This document shows, piece after piece, positions 24,331 through 31,588 of a stretch of DNA of 33,836 bases (positions are counted from its first letter, which is position 1; every line of letters begins with the position of its first letter). Source of the stretch: a virus; IMG/VR virus record IMGVR_UViG_3300031951_000686, positions 1-33,836 of that record. One strand, written 5' to 3'. Both the position numbers and the translations under genes were made by a program. Under the pieces are notes generated by a model. That model ran no database searches. It was given only the letters and a program-made list of their open reading frames with translations, and was not told the DNA's origin.

Positions 24331-24556
24331 TTTTGTCAAAGTAGTATGCTACATCATCAAATCTATTTGTTAATCTAGTTTCATTAGCTGTGTATGAGTA
24401 TGTTTTCTCGTACTCAAATGGACTAACTAGTGCTTGATAACTACCACTGCCAGCCACTGGAGCGCCTCTCCAGCAATATACGACCGCAGAACCGTTCTTT
24501 ATATTGTCAAACGACGCTGTTGCACTTGTTACTACATCTGTTGTTGTTACTGCCAT
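24323..24556 (-). CDS. Small unknown protein, possibly virion-associated
   Basis: The 77-residue protein is rich in Thr, Ser, Ala and Tyr (MAVTTTDVVTSATASFDN..., YSYTANETRL), polar and probably beta-rich. It has no membrane segment. GGAG lies seven bases before the ATG. Its composition resembles small phage structural proteins more than lysis proteins, but no motif supports a firm call. Confidence 0.55.
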   Translation of the reverse strand: MAVTTTDVVTSATASFDNIKNGSAVVYCWRGAPVAGSGSYQALVSPFEYEKTYSYTANETRLTNRFDDVAYYFDKNA

Positions 24557-24574
24557 TGTATTGCTCCGTTTTTG

Positions 24575-25492
24575 TTAAAATTGATCTTTGAGTGTCCAAG
24601 TTACTTTTCTTGGTGGGAAACCATCTACATCGCTAAAAACCCAAGATCCATTTGATGCTAACATTTCTGCCGCATCTCTTTCTCTAATCCAGAAACTGCC
24701 GTCAGGTTGATCTAAACGTTTTTCTCCGTTATTCCATCCGCCCCAAGAATTTTGGACTAAGAATAATGTTTCGTTATATATTTCATGGGTATCGTCCATA
24801 CCTATCCAAGCCATCGCGTGCGCCCAAGAACCAGACCTTGCTGCTATACCATTTTTATCTCTTCTAGAGCTAAATCCAGACATAGAGCATACGCTAATAG
24901 AATAACCATTAGCTAATGCATCTCTGGCTTGATCTACTGTGTTAATAAGACTTATGGTTTGTACTTGATGTTTCTTCGCAGAATGTACTAGTTCTTGTGG
25001 TACGCCAGTTCTGCCCCATTTTCCTCCGACAGCACTATATTGAGATAGATCGTATTCTCCATACTTTTGACGAAGTAATATTCCGCCAGTTTCATTTACG
25101 AACTTGGCCGCACCTGCACAGGTCATTCCTTCTCCACCATGACCACGGGAACCGTAGATGCCTTCCGTGGCACCACGGGCAACAAAGTCTTCTCGTTGTC
25201 CACCTATAATTTCACAGCTTCTTGTGATATCTACGGCATTTCGCGTAGCATGTGAAACACAATCTCCTTGGAGTTGTCTTTCAGAAGGACCAAAAGATGG
25301 ATCAAACTTTAGTAAATTTTTAAATGGTAAGGCTAGTTTACCTTTGCCGCTACCATACAAGTCATAAGCCGCCACACCAAACAAAGGGTGAGGAAGCTTC
25401 CCCAAAAGTTTATCTAGTTCTTTTGGGTCACAATATGATCCTACAAAGCCTTCTTTATAGGCTTTTAACAAATCTTTTGGTGCTTTAAACAT
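24575..25492 (-). CDS. Papain-family (C1-like) cysteine peptidase
   Basis: From ATG 25492 the protein has 305 residues. QLQGDCVSHATRNAVD (C78 in the nucleophile helix, with an upstream Gln for the oxyanion hole), SGSWAHAMAWIG (H225) and LVQNSWGGWNNG (N248) give the Cys-His-Asn triad of papain-like peptidases; NSWGxW is the family hallmark. No signal peptide or cell-wall-binding repeat is visible. It lies directly after the holin-like gene (one base between stop and start), the usual place for an endolysin, so a peptidoglycan peptide or protein substrate crossing the membrane through the holin is possible. It could instead be a virion protease. An upstream TTG at 25525 would give 11 more residues. 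Confidence 0.8.
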   Translation of the reverse strand: MFKAPKDLLKAYKEGFVGSYCDPKELDKLLGKLPHPLFGVAAYDLYGSGKGKLALPFKNLLKFDPSFGPSERQLQGDCVSHATRNAVDITRSCEIIGGQREDFVARGATEGIYGSRGHGGEGMTCAGAAKFVNETGGILLRQKYGEYDLSQYSAVGGKWGRTGVPQELVHSAKKHQVQTISLINTVDQARDALANGYSISVCSMSGFSSRRDKNGIAARSGSWAHAMAWIGMDDTHEIYNETLFLVQNSWGGWNNGEKRLDQPDGSFWIRERDAAEMLASNGSWVFSDVDGFPPRKVTWTLKDQF

Positions 25493-25493
25493 A

Positions 25494-25715
25494 TTACTTT
25501 GAATTATCCTTAGCCCATTTGACAATAGTGTTAATAACTACTACGACAACTGGGACCACTAAAGCTGACATATTGCCAAGATCTACTTTTGCTAGATTTT
25601 CGCCAACGTATGTTAATACGGCAGCTAAACCTACTAATAAAGCATTCTTACCAACGGAAATTAGATCTGTGCTATTTAAAGCAAAAGGACCAGAACCATA
25701 TTTTACTTCTGACAT
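25494..25715 (-). CDS. Holin-like small membrane protein
   Basis: The 73-residue protein has two hydrophobic segments (NALLVGLAAVLTYVG near 23-37 and ALVVPVVVVVINTIVKW near 51-67) joined by a short turn, and a lysine-rich C-terminus (KWAKDNSK). That is the plan of class II holins, which open the inner membrane at a set time. AAGGAG lies eight bases before the ATG. The PAS protein gene ends two bases upstream and the peptidase begins at once downstream. The role is inferred from topology and position. Confidence 0.68.
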   Translation of the reverse strand: MSEVKYGSGPFALNSTDLISVGKNALLVGLAAVLTYVGENLAKVDLGNMSALVVPVVVVVINTIVKWAKDNSK

Positions 25716-25717
25716 TG

Positions 25718-26311
25718 TTATATCTCCTTGAGTGTTGAAATACTGACTAAAAATCCTCCATGCTCTTTTTCGTTTATCCTATACGGAAATCCGATTAACT
25801 TAACCGTTTTTCCGTCTACTGTTTGTACTGTTTTGGCAAGTTTTCTGTTCATCTCTAAACAGGATTTTAGTTCATCAAATACTTCTTCTCTTTGATCTTC
25901 TTGTACATAATTCAACCAATCATAACCATCTACACTGGTGATTACATCTTGTGTTAATTCGTAAAAATTATTATTAGTCCATGTGAGCCTTCCACTGTCA
26001 TCTATCTCAAACAGAGCAACATCATTGTAATGTAATGCTGCTTTAGTTCTTTGTTCTATTATCTTTTGGCGTTTTTCCATCCTATTGATAGTAGAGCGAA
26101 GATCTATCACAGTATCTTTTAAACTGTTGCCACCATTTGTCGTTAACTCTTTTCTAATAGTCTCTATAGACTTTGTTATTTCTTCTTGTCCTTTGACAAA
26201 TTTTAGAGTTGGCTTTATTACTTTGACCCAAGCCAGACTAAAAAAAGTTCCTATTGCACCAAAAATACTACATAGTAGTGGTATATTTTGTGGATCTTTT
26301 ATGTCTAGCAT
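25718..26311 (-). CDS. Membrane-anchored PAS-domain protein
   Basis: The start at ATG 26311 is decided by GGAGGT nearby, giving 197 residues. Residues ~9-31 are one membrane segment, 41-90 a charged coiled coil (TINRMEKRQKIIEQRTKAAL), and 95-195 a PAS domain: DVALFEIDDSGRLTWTNNNF, DWLNYVQEDQREEVFDEL, then the KTVKLIGFPY and GGFLVSIS strands. PAS domains bind cofactors or small ligands or mediate dimerisation. There is no kinase, cyclase or HTH output domain, so the output would be through the membrane segment or a partner. It sits just before the holin-like gene. No ligand can be assigned. Confidence 0.78.
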   Translation of the reverse strand: MLDIKDPQNIPLLCSIFGAIGTFFSLAWVKVIKPTLKFVKGQEEITKSIETIRKELTTNGGNSLKDTVIDLRSTINRMEKRQKIIEQRTKAALHYNDVALFEIDDSGRLTWTNNNFYELTQDVITSVDGYDWLNYVQEDQREEVFDELKSCLEMNRKLAKTVQTVDGKTVKLIGFPYRINEKEHGGFLVSISTLKEI

Positions 26312-26335
26312 TGTTACCTCCAAGTTGAAAGATAG

Positions 26336-26370
26336 GATAAAGTGCCTCAAGTTTCCAAGAGGCACTTATC
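26336..26370 (-). terminator. Strong hairpin after the probable virion gene
   Basis: GATAAAGTGCCTC (26336-26348) pairs with GAGGCACTTATC (26359-26370), forming 12 base pairs with one bulged A around a 10-base loop. It begins 21 bases after the stop codon of the 26392-27009 gene. The following bases on the minus strand are only weakly T-rich, so it may be a partial terminator or an RNA-stabilising 3' hairpin that limits read-through into the PAS/holin block. Confidence 0.65.
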
Positions 26371-26391
26371 CATAAAAACGAATGACAATAA

Positions 26392-27009
26392 TTATTCGTT
26401 GCTATCTTTAGCCTTGTAGGCAACATTGCGTGTTGGTAGTGCTGCTCCAAACCTGTAAGTTAATTCACCGGGTACTGCTCTACTTGTTGATGCAGCGTCA
26501 TCTACAGCTGGATAATTACCACTTGTAGCAACGTAAGTAACAGCAGTACCAGCACCAGTGCCTCTGGTAAGACCGGGGAAATTACCGCTAGATGGCACAG
26601 CAAGAACATTGAACTCCTTAGTAGCATAAGTGCCAACTTGAGTAGTCTTTAGATTCTTATTAATTACAGCCTCTGTAGCACCACCGGGAATGGTTAAAAG
26701 AGTTGAAGCTGAACCGTTGATTTTACCAGCGTTGGTATCACCAGCGGCCATTAATAAAAATTCACTACCGGCAGGTGGAGTATAAGCAAATGTGCCAGCA
26801 CTCTTTGCTTTTGTAACACCGTTAGGATCTGTATAATTTAGCGGTGCGGATGGTGTATCCTGCACCACTTTAGTACCATACTCTGGATTTGTGCCTAAAT
26901 TAGTTCTTAGGGTTAAATCTGTTAGATTTTCAGACACATCGCCAGCCTGTAAAACAACGCCGCCGTCATTTCTGTATGGATTGCTATTATTAGCTTTTGT
27001 GGATGCCAT
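26392..27009 (-). CDS. Probable virion structural protein (capsid decoration-like)
   Basis: The 205-residue protein is rich in Gly, Ala, Thr, Ser and Asn, almost cysteine-free, and beta-prone (GTFAYTPPAGSEFLLMAAGD, VTYVATSGNYPAVDD). That is typical of head-decoration or surface virion proteins. It has its own leader of about 90 bases, a strong AAGGAG site and a hairpin at the 3' end, so it is probably made in large amounts from its own transcript. Its base composition is GC-richer than the neighbours. No homology to a named capsid protein is claimed. Confidence 0.62.
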   Translation of the reverse strand: MASTKANNSNPYRNDGGVVLQAGDVSENLTDLTLRTNLGTNPEYGTKVVQDTPSAPLNYTDPNGVTKAKSAGTFAYTPPAGSEFLLMAAGDTNAGKINGSASTLLTIPGGATEAVINKNLKTTQVGTYATKEFNVLAVPSSGNFPGLTRGTGAGTAVTYVATSGNYPAVDDAASTSRAVPGELTYRFGAALPTRNVAYKAKDSNE

Positions 27010-27099
27010 ATTATTCTCCTTTTTGAATAGTAATTAAATTACAAATATTTTCATATCCGCATCCGTTAAAGTCCAATTCCTATGTATATATATACACAT
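27010..27099 (-). promoter_or_regulatory. Candidate late promoter and leader for the virion gene
   Basis: This 90-base gap is one of only three sizeable gaps in the window. On the minus strand it holds a palindromic TGTATATATATACA (27081-27094 region), loosely like the TATAAATA element recognised by T4-type late sigma factors, then an AT-rich leader ending in AAGGAG. No -35-like box is convincing. The upstream neighbour encodes a sigma-like protein, which makes a late promoter reasonable but unproven. Confidence 0.35.
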
Positions 27100-27570
27100 T
27101 TAGCAAAATTTGTCTTTTATGTCATTTGCCAATTTATTTATTTTGCGTCTAACACTTTCTCTATTTTTTCCATATTTTGATGCTATTTCTGATATTGTCA
27201 TCTTGCTCAGTCTGTCATTTATTAAATTTTGATCATTTTCATTTGGAAATTCATCCATGAGATCAGTGTATATAAATGAATTTATATTAGAAGCTATATT
27301 ATTATGGAGTTTACTATGGCATCTATTTTTGTTTACAAACTTGATTTCTTTCATGCACTCTATGAATACGCCTTTGAACAAATATGTTGTAAACTTTGCA
27401 CCCTTCGATTCATCATGGTTCAAAAAGGTTTTCCACAGAGCGTTTAATTGACATGTCTTTATAACATCTGGATCAAGTTGATTCTTAAATCTTTTTGATG
27501 CTTTATTCATTATTTTAAGTATGTTTTCATCTTTTAAAGCCTGTGCAATATCGTCATTCAAATTATTCAT
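27100..27570 (-). CDS. Sigma-factor-like protein (T4 gp55-type late sigma candidate)
   Basis: From ATG 27570 (AAGGAG six bases upstream) the protein has 156 residues. Residues 33-78 (LDPDVIKTCQLNALWKTFLNHDESKGAKFTTYLF...) match the region 2 pattern of small sigma factors, in which a helix leads into GxKFxTYL. Residues 123-147 (KMTISEIASKYGKNRESVRRKINKL) form a region 4-like HTH. The size is close to that of T4 gp55. It would redirect host RNA polymerase to phage late promoters. It lies immediately upstream of the best candidate virion gene. Confidence 0.72.
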   Translation of the reverse strand: MNNLNDDIAQALKDENILKIMNKASKRFKNQLDPDVIKTCQLNALWKTFLNHDESKGAKFTTYLFKGVFIECMKEIKFVNKNRCHSKLHNNIASNINSFIYTDLMDEFPNENDQNLINDRLSKMTISEIASKYGKNRESVRRKINKLANDIKDKFC

Positions 27571-28030
27571 CAATTTCTCCTTTTATTATTTTGCTTTCAA
27601 TATCATATCTTACGTTTTGAAAATCAAACATTTGTCCTATACCAACAAAAAATCTATATCTACTGAAGATTTTTAGAACTTCTATTCCCTCTATTTTATT
27701 AAGTTGATCACGTATACTTGGAGTAATATCAAAATTAGTGTGACCTATCCAACAATCAAAGTTTGCTAGCATGGATATGTCATCTATTACTTGTGGTGTA
27801 AGTGGCAACATTTTCTGCATTAAAGATGAAAGTGGACTTTTTTTGTCATCACCCTCTGAATATGATTCATCATCATCGTCATCATTATCATCATCTAACT
27901 CATCATCAATCAAACCTTCATCTGATTCAAACATATTTTGTAGTATGTTTTGCAACATTGGGCATGATAGTTGTTTTTCAATATAATCTTCGTACTTTTG
28001 CCATCCTATTACTTTAGTAAGTTTTGACAT
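27563..28030 (-). CDS. Unknown protein with acidic tract, upstream of the sigma-like gene
   Basis: The 155-residue protein has a strongly acidic run at ~40-58 (DDELDDDNDDDDDESYSEGD) between a short N-terminal helix and a folded C-terminal domain (FDCWIGHTNFDITPSIRDQL..., FSRYRFFVGIGQMFDF). Acidic tracts can mimic DNA or contact RNA polymerase. Its 8-bp overlap with the sigma-like gene suggests the products act together, for instance in late transcription. I do not recognise the family. GGAG lies six bases before the ATG. Confidence 0.6.
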   Translation of the reverse strand: MSKLTKVIGWQKYEDYIEKQLSCPMLQNILQNMFESDEGLIDDELDDDNDDDDDESYSEGDDKKSPLSSLMQKMLPLTPQVIDDISMLANFDCWIGHTNFDITPSIRDQLNKIEGIEVLKIFSRYRFFVGIGQMFDFQNVRYDIESKIIKGEIDE

Positions 28031-28039
28031 ATATTGCTC

Positions 28040-28408
28040 CTATTTTAGAAAAACTTCCGATGGTTTTATGCATGGCTCATCGTCTTTTGTGTTTATATTA
28101 AGCAATTTTGTTTTTGTCTCTATATCTAAGTAAGTAAAGAATTTAACTAAACTATCTTGTTTTCCATCTGATACCATTGCATTTTTAATTATATCTACTG
28201 TATCTAAAATAGACTTTTCACTAGATAAGATATCAATTATCTCACATAGAGATTGTATACATTCATCAGTATACTCACTTAGTTCTACATCAACTATGAT
28301 AGATTCTGAACTTTTATTTATTATGTAGCTGACTTTAGCAAGTGTCTCGCTATTATCATCATTAGAATCATTTTTGGTTTTCTTGCTCGTCAAAAAATCA
28401 AATAACAT
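28040..28408 (-). CDS. Unknown protein
   Basis: The 122-residue protein is acidic, with a lysine/asparagine-rich N-terminus (TSKKTKNDSNDDNSE) and a helical body (YTDECIQSLCEIIDILSSEKSIL). No motif is recognised. It overlaps the GT4 gene by 11 bp and is followed nine bases later by the acidic-tract gene, so it belongs to the same transcript. Confidence 0.57.
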   Translation of the reverse strand: MLFDFLTSKKTKNDSNDDNSETLAKVSYIINKSSESIIVDVELSEYTDECIQSLCEIIDILSSEKSILDTVDIIKNAMVSDGKQDSLVKFFTYLDIETKTKLLNINTKDDEPCIKPSEVFLK

Positions 28409-29468
28409 CTAATATCTTCCTTCCTGTATTGCTCCAACTGAAAGTGTTGGCGGTCTTTATGCCAGCATCATTTGATAGCAGTTGACCATTTTTATTAAGA
28501 GAGTGAATTTGCTTCATATGCTGTATAGCATGACCTTTTGCGTTATCATCAATATATGCCCAATTTCCCTGACCATGGAACCACTTTCCATCATAGGCTG
28601 TCTCAGTTTTACTGATAGGTATCAATAAAGAATTGCTTTCATTGCAGAATTCAGTATGTGCTGAGTAATTAGTAGTTATTACATGTTTTCCACAAGCCAT
28701 CATTTCTAATAGCTCTAGATTCCAACCTTCTGCTCTAGCTAAGAATACGCCACAATGCATTTGCGACATAATATTATACACTTCATTTTGCGTGTTTTGT
28801 CTAGGAATAATATGAATTTTGCTACCTAATTTAGACTTCTTGTATAGATTTATCCACTCTGATTGTTCTGATTCGCTACAAAATGGATTGTCGCACATCA
28901 TATACAATTCTACATTGTCGCTCTCGTCAAAAGAATCATTAAAAATGTTTACTATTAAGTCGTGACCTTTTCTGATTTCCCACTTGCCACAATTGAAGAA
29001 TTTTGTTGTGCTGTTATCTGGCACATGTGATGGCTTAAATATCGAAGTATCGACTCCTAATGGAATGACTTTGACATTGTTCTTAGCAATTGATTTAATA
29101 TTATGATGTATTACCTCTTTAGCCCATTCTGAGCATACGAAGATTGTATCTAATGATTTAAGTTGATGTTTTTCAAGATCATTAAACTTGTCAAGTTCAA
29201 AAATCGGAAAACCTATTCTCTTTCCTCTACCGGCAAATTGAGCCATATCATGCTGATGCCATATCTTTATACATGGAGCATTAACATCAAAAAAATGCGA
29301 ATTTTGTATGCACTTAGAAATAATATCAGCATCTTCTTGATTTGTAACTTGCGGTTGACCTATCATAAATAAAGATATATTGTTTTTATGACTAAGTTCT
29401 TTTACGACATTCAACCCAGTTATTCCGTAACCAAGCTGATTTATTGGGGCGATCACATTGATATTCAT
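28398..29468 (-). CDS. Glycosyltransferase family 4 (GT-B)
   Basis: The 356-residue protein has the N-terminal GT-B pattern (PINQLGYGITGLNVVKEL), the domain linker VIPLGVDTSIFKPS, FFNCGKWEIRKGHD opening the second domain, and ARAEGWNLELLEMMACGKHVITT, the EGxxLxxLExMACGxPV donor site. It should use a nucleotide sugar. The partial GT at 1-1223 is a second GT4, but the two differ in sequence throughout what is visible, so they are not recent duplicates. The acceptor is unknown. Confidence 0.86.
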   Translation of the reverse strand: MNINVIAPINQLGYGITGLNVVKELSHKNNISLFMIGQPQVTNQEDADIISKCIQNSHFFDVNAPCIKIWHQHDMAQFAGRGKRIGFPIFELDKFNDLEKHQLKSLDTIFVCSEWAKEVIHHNIKSIAKNNVKVIPLGVDTSIFKPSHVPDNSTTKFFNCGKWEIRKGHDLIVNIFNDSFDESDNVELYMMCDNPFCSESEQSEWINLYKKSKLGSKIHIIPRQNTQNEVYNIMSQMHCGVFLARAEGWNLELLEMMACGKHVITTNYSAHTEFCNESNSLLIPISKTETAYDGKWFHGQGNWAYIDDNAKGHAIQHMKQIHSLNKNGQLLSNDAGIKTANTFSWSNTGRKILDVI

Positions 29469-29476
29469 ATGTTATC

Positions 29477-30022
29477 CTATTTATTGTATTTGAAAAAAAA
29501 CCATCTTTTTAGTTTTATGACATCGCCTTCTTGATTGACATGATCTAGATAGTTTATAATTTCGCCAAGAGATCCAAAGATATGTTCGTGCGGAAGCATA
29601 AAAAACAACCAATTAGGTGCATTCTTTTTGCCTTGCTGGCACCATACGAGTATTGGTTTTTTTTGCCTATTAGCAGTTACTATTTCTTCGTATGTACCAC
29701 AGGCATGTATATCTAAATCTATGTGGGCAATAATAAAATCTGAAATATCTACACATCTCAAATCAGCACTACGTATAACAGAGAATTTTTCTTTGATCTT
29801 GTCATATTGTTCTGTTTCTTTATAGTATTCAATCCAATGTCTAGTTCCTTCATCCTCTACTACTCCATCAATTGGTTTATCACATGGATCTATGACAACT
29901 ATTCCCATCTTTTGTAAGATTCCAGTTATTCTTTTTCTCCATGTAGTCCCACCGTCAGGCACCCTATCCATTGCCCCAACAAGATAAGTTCTCATTCCAT
30001 TCAGATTATTCATTGAAGCCAT
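29477..30022 (-). CDS. Nucleoside 2-deoxyribosyltransferase-like protein
   Basis: The 181-residue protein begins with a Rossmann-like strand (RTYLVGAMDR) and has RSADLRCVDISDFIIAHID, then IHACGTYEEIVTANRQKKPILVW. This is the DxxxxxAD...GTxxEI..A pattern of the deoxyribosyltransferase fold, where the Glu after GTY would be the nucleophile. Members exchange bases on deoxyribose or hydrolyse N-glycosidic bonds. The ATG at 30022 has GGAG upstream and overlaps the deaminase-like gene by 17 bp. Its location among nucleotide genes fits a base-salvage or modified-nucleotide role. Confidence 0.68.
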   Translation of the reverse strand: MASMNNLNGMRTYLVGAMDRVPDGGTTWRKRITGILQKMGIVVIDPCDKPIDGVVEDEGTRHWIEYYKETEQYDKIKEKFSVIRSADLRCVDISDFIIAHIDLDIHACGTYEEIVTANRQKKPILVWCQQGKKNAPNWLFFMLPHEHIFGSLGEIINYLDHVNQEGDVIKLKRWFFFKYNK

Positions 30023-30413
30023 TGTCTATACTCCACCATATTTTATTTATGCCAAGGGATTGTATAATTGTATCGCATTTACCGCACGGCTTACTGCATC
30101 TTAACTCTCCACGCTTGTTCAATCTAAGTATCACCATTTTTAGGCTACTATCTATATAGTATTTTCCCCATAATCGGGATATTAAATCTGTTTCTGCATG
30201 AAAATGAGGATGCTGAAGATTGATATTAAATCTTTTTGCCAATATTAGAGCTTTTGTATGAGTTTTTTCTGGATTGTTTTGACCTATGGCCAATAACTTA
30301 TTACGCTTATAAGCAAAAGCAAAGTGAAAAAATTTGTTTTTAGTTTGTCTTTCTTCTTTAGCTTCTGGTAACAAACTTAATGCTATCTCTAGTGATTGAT
30401 CTATTATATTCAT
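30006..30413 (-). CDS. Cytidine-deaminase-fold protein
   Basis: The 135-residue protein has FHAETDLISRL (H72-A-E74) and CSKPCGKCDTII (C110, C113), the HAE...PCxxC zinc site of the deaminase superfamily. It differs from the classical dCMP deaminase encoded at 32008-32451. It may act on a free base, a nucleotide or an RNA/DNA base; the sequence does not tell. It overlaps the membrane-protein gene as ATGA and the deoxyribosyltransferase-like gene by 17 bp. Confidence 0.72.
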   Translation of the reverse strand: MNIIDQSLEIALSLLPEAKEERQTKNKFFHFAFAYKRNKLLAIGQNNPEKTHTKALILAKRFNINLQHPHFHAETDLISRLWGKYYIDSSLKMVILRLNKRGELRCSKPCGKCDTIIQSLGINKIWWSIDNGFNE

Positions 30414-30814
30414 GGTAATTTTAGTGCTATCATCAAAAATTCTTGTATAGTCTTTGGTCGGGGGTGAGTTGTTGAGAACACAAATGTAGCTTGGTTTTGT
30501 GCTTGACGCTTTTTCATTCCAAGTGCAACCAGTGCATCAACACAATCAGCATACAATTGCTGGCTTTCAACGTCAACAACTTTCTTAATTTTGGTTCTGG
30601 TCTTGGTCTTCTTTTCTATTGTCTTAACGGTTTTATGGTTATGATGAACTTCATTAATCACAATGGGGCTTGACTCAACATATCCAATTACAAAATTATC
30701 ATCAAAACGTACAACCTTGTTCTCTTTAGCAGCCTTGACTGCATAGAAAACGATTGCAATAATAAACATAGCTGCAAATATGTGGCCGATTATAGGATCT
30801 GGTTGTGGATTCAT
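30410..30814 (-). CDS. Membrane-anchored protein with a RuvA-C-like helical tail
   Basis: The start is ATG 30814, with GAGGT five bases upstream. An earlier ATG at 30832 falls inside the promoter -10 and is excluded. The 134-residue protein has one membrane segment (9-26), a basic linker (KTKTRTKIKKVVD) and a C-terminal helical bundle (LYADCVDALVALGMKKRQAQNQA) similar to the RuvA C-terminal DALxxLGxKxxEA motif. It is the first gene after a sigma70 promoter, so it is probably early. A DNA- or protein-tethering role at the membrane is a guess. Confidence 0.6.
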   Translation of the reverse strand: MNPQPDPIIGHIFAAMFIIAIVFYAVKAAKENKVVRFDDNFVIGYVESSPIVINEVHHNHKTVKTIEKKTKTRTKIKKVVDVESQQLYADCVDALVALGMKKRQAQNQATFVFSTTHPRPKTIQEFLMIALKLP

Positions 30815-30830
30815 GGTTGACCTCAATGAC

Positions 30831-30858
30831 ATTGTACCATACTTATCGTCACAGTCAA
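30831..30858 (-). promoter_or_regulatory. Sigma70-type promoter with extended -10
   Basis: On the minus strand TTGACT (30858-30853), a 16-base spacer and TACAAT (30836-30831) form a near-consensus promoter. The bases before the -10 read TATGG, an extended -10 (TGn). The start site would be near 30824, ten bases before the ATG at 30814. It lies right after a terminator, so a new transcript clearly begins here. Confidence 0.75.
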
Positions 30859-30870
30859 GGCCGAAACATT

Positions 30871-30905
30871 AAAAAAAATGGCCCGCAGCACAAGGCGACG
30901 GGCCA
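30871..30905 (-). terminator. Intrinsic terminator after the second SSB gene
   Basis: TGGCCCG (30879-30885) and CGGGCCA (30899-30905) form a perfect seven-pair GC-rich stem with a 13-base loop. On the minus strand it is followed by eight Ts (30878-30871). This ends the transcript carrying GMP reductase through SSB. Confidence 0.88.
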
Positions 30906-30931
30906 CTTTGAGACTAGACTAGAGACAGACT

Positions 30932-31264
30932 TCACTCTTTAGAGTCTTGCCCTACAGTTCCAGATGGTCCTAAAGAAATTTCATCTGCCATTACGCAGAT
31001 TGAATTCTTCTGATTACCATCCTTATCTTGATAATCATCTATCTTTAACTTTCCTTGAACGCCAACTAGTCTACCCTTCTTTAAGTGATCCTTTAGAGCT
31101 TCAGCCATCTTTCCAAAGCATAGGATATTCAAAAAAAGAGTTTCTTCATTTCTGCGATCATTAACAGCCATGCGAAACTTCGCCATAGAAGTACCCTTTT
31201 GGGTAGTGCTAATTTCTGCATCCTTCGTTAATCTACCGCAACCAAGCCAAGTATTAATATTCAT
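30932..31264 (-). CDS. ssb: Single-stranded DNA-binding protein (second of two)
   Basis: The 110-residue protein has a clear SSB pattern: MNINTWLGCGRLTKDAEI, AKFRMAVNDRR, LFLNILCFGKMAEALKDHLKKGRLVGVQGKL and ICVMADEISL. It lacks an acidic C-terminal tip (ends QDSKE). It is closer to bacterial SSBs than the copy at 1223-1534. GGAGG lies nine bases before the ATG and an intrinsic terminator follows. Having two SSBs may separate early and late, or replication and recombination, roles. Confidence 0.9.
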   Translation of the reverse strand: MNINTWLGCGRLTKDAEISTTQKGTSMAKFRMAVNDRRNEETLFLNILCFGKMAEALKDHLKKGRLVGVQGKLKIDDYQDKDGNQKNSICVMADEISLGPSGTVGQDSKE

Positions 31265-31268
31265 ACTA

Positions 31269-31586
31269 TCATACCTCCAGTGCTGAACGAATTTTTCCTC
31301 TTAGAACTTGCGTATTTCCACGATTGTGAGATGCTAGAGTAGCACTATATACATTTCTAGCAAAGGTGCGTGGAATACCAAGTAGCCTAGCAGCAAATTC
31401 AGTATCTTCTCTATTATTATAGAAGAAACCAAATCCAGACTTATGGGCTAGTGCTGTAATAGGATTTAGTGTAAAACCCTTGTAGTAACCACTCTGAATA
31501 GTTGCTGTTACTTTATTGTCATCTACGCCCCAGTGATAAGAACTAGCAATATTAGATAGCTTACCTAGAAATTCACTATAATTCAT
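31269..31586 (-). CDS. Unknown small protein
   Basis: From ATG 31586 (AAGGAG seven bases upstream) the protein has 105 residues. It is basic, with a helical N-terminus (YSEFLGKLSNIASSYHW), a beta-like middle (VTATIQSGYYKGFTLNP) and a C-terminal stretch with LLGIPRTFARNVYSATL. No known motif is seen. It is four bases upstream of the SSB gene, so it may be a DNA-metabolism accessory. GC content is higher than in most neighbours. Confidence 0.57.
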   Translation of the reverse strand: MNYSEFLGKLSNIASSYHWGVDDNKVTATIQSGYYKGFTLNPITALAHKSGFGFFYNNREDTEFAARLLGIPRTFARNVYSATLASHNRGNTQVLRGKIRSALEV

Positions 31587-31588
31587 TT

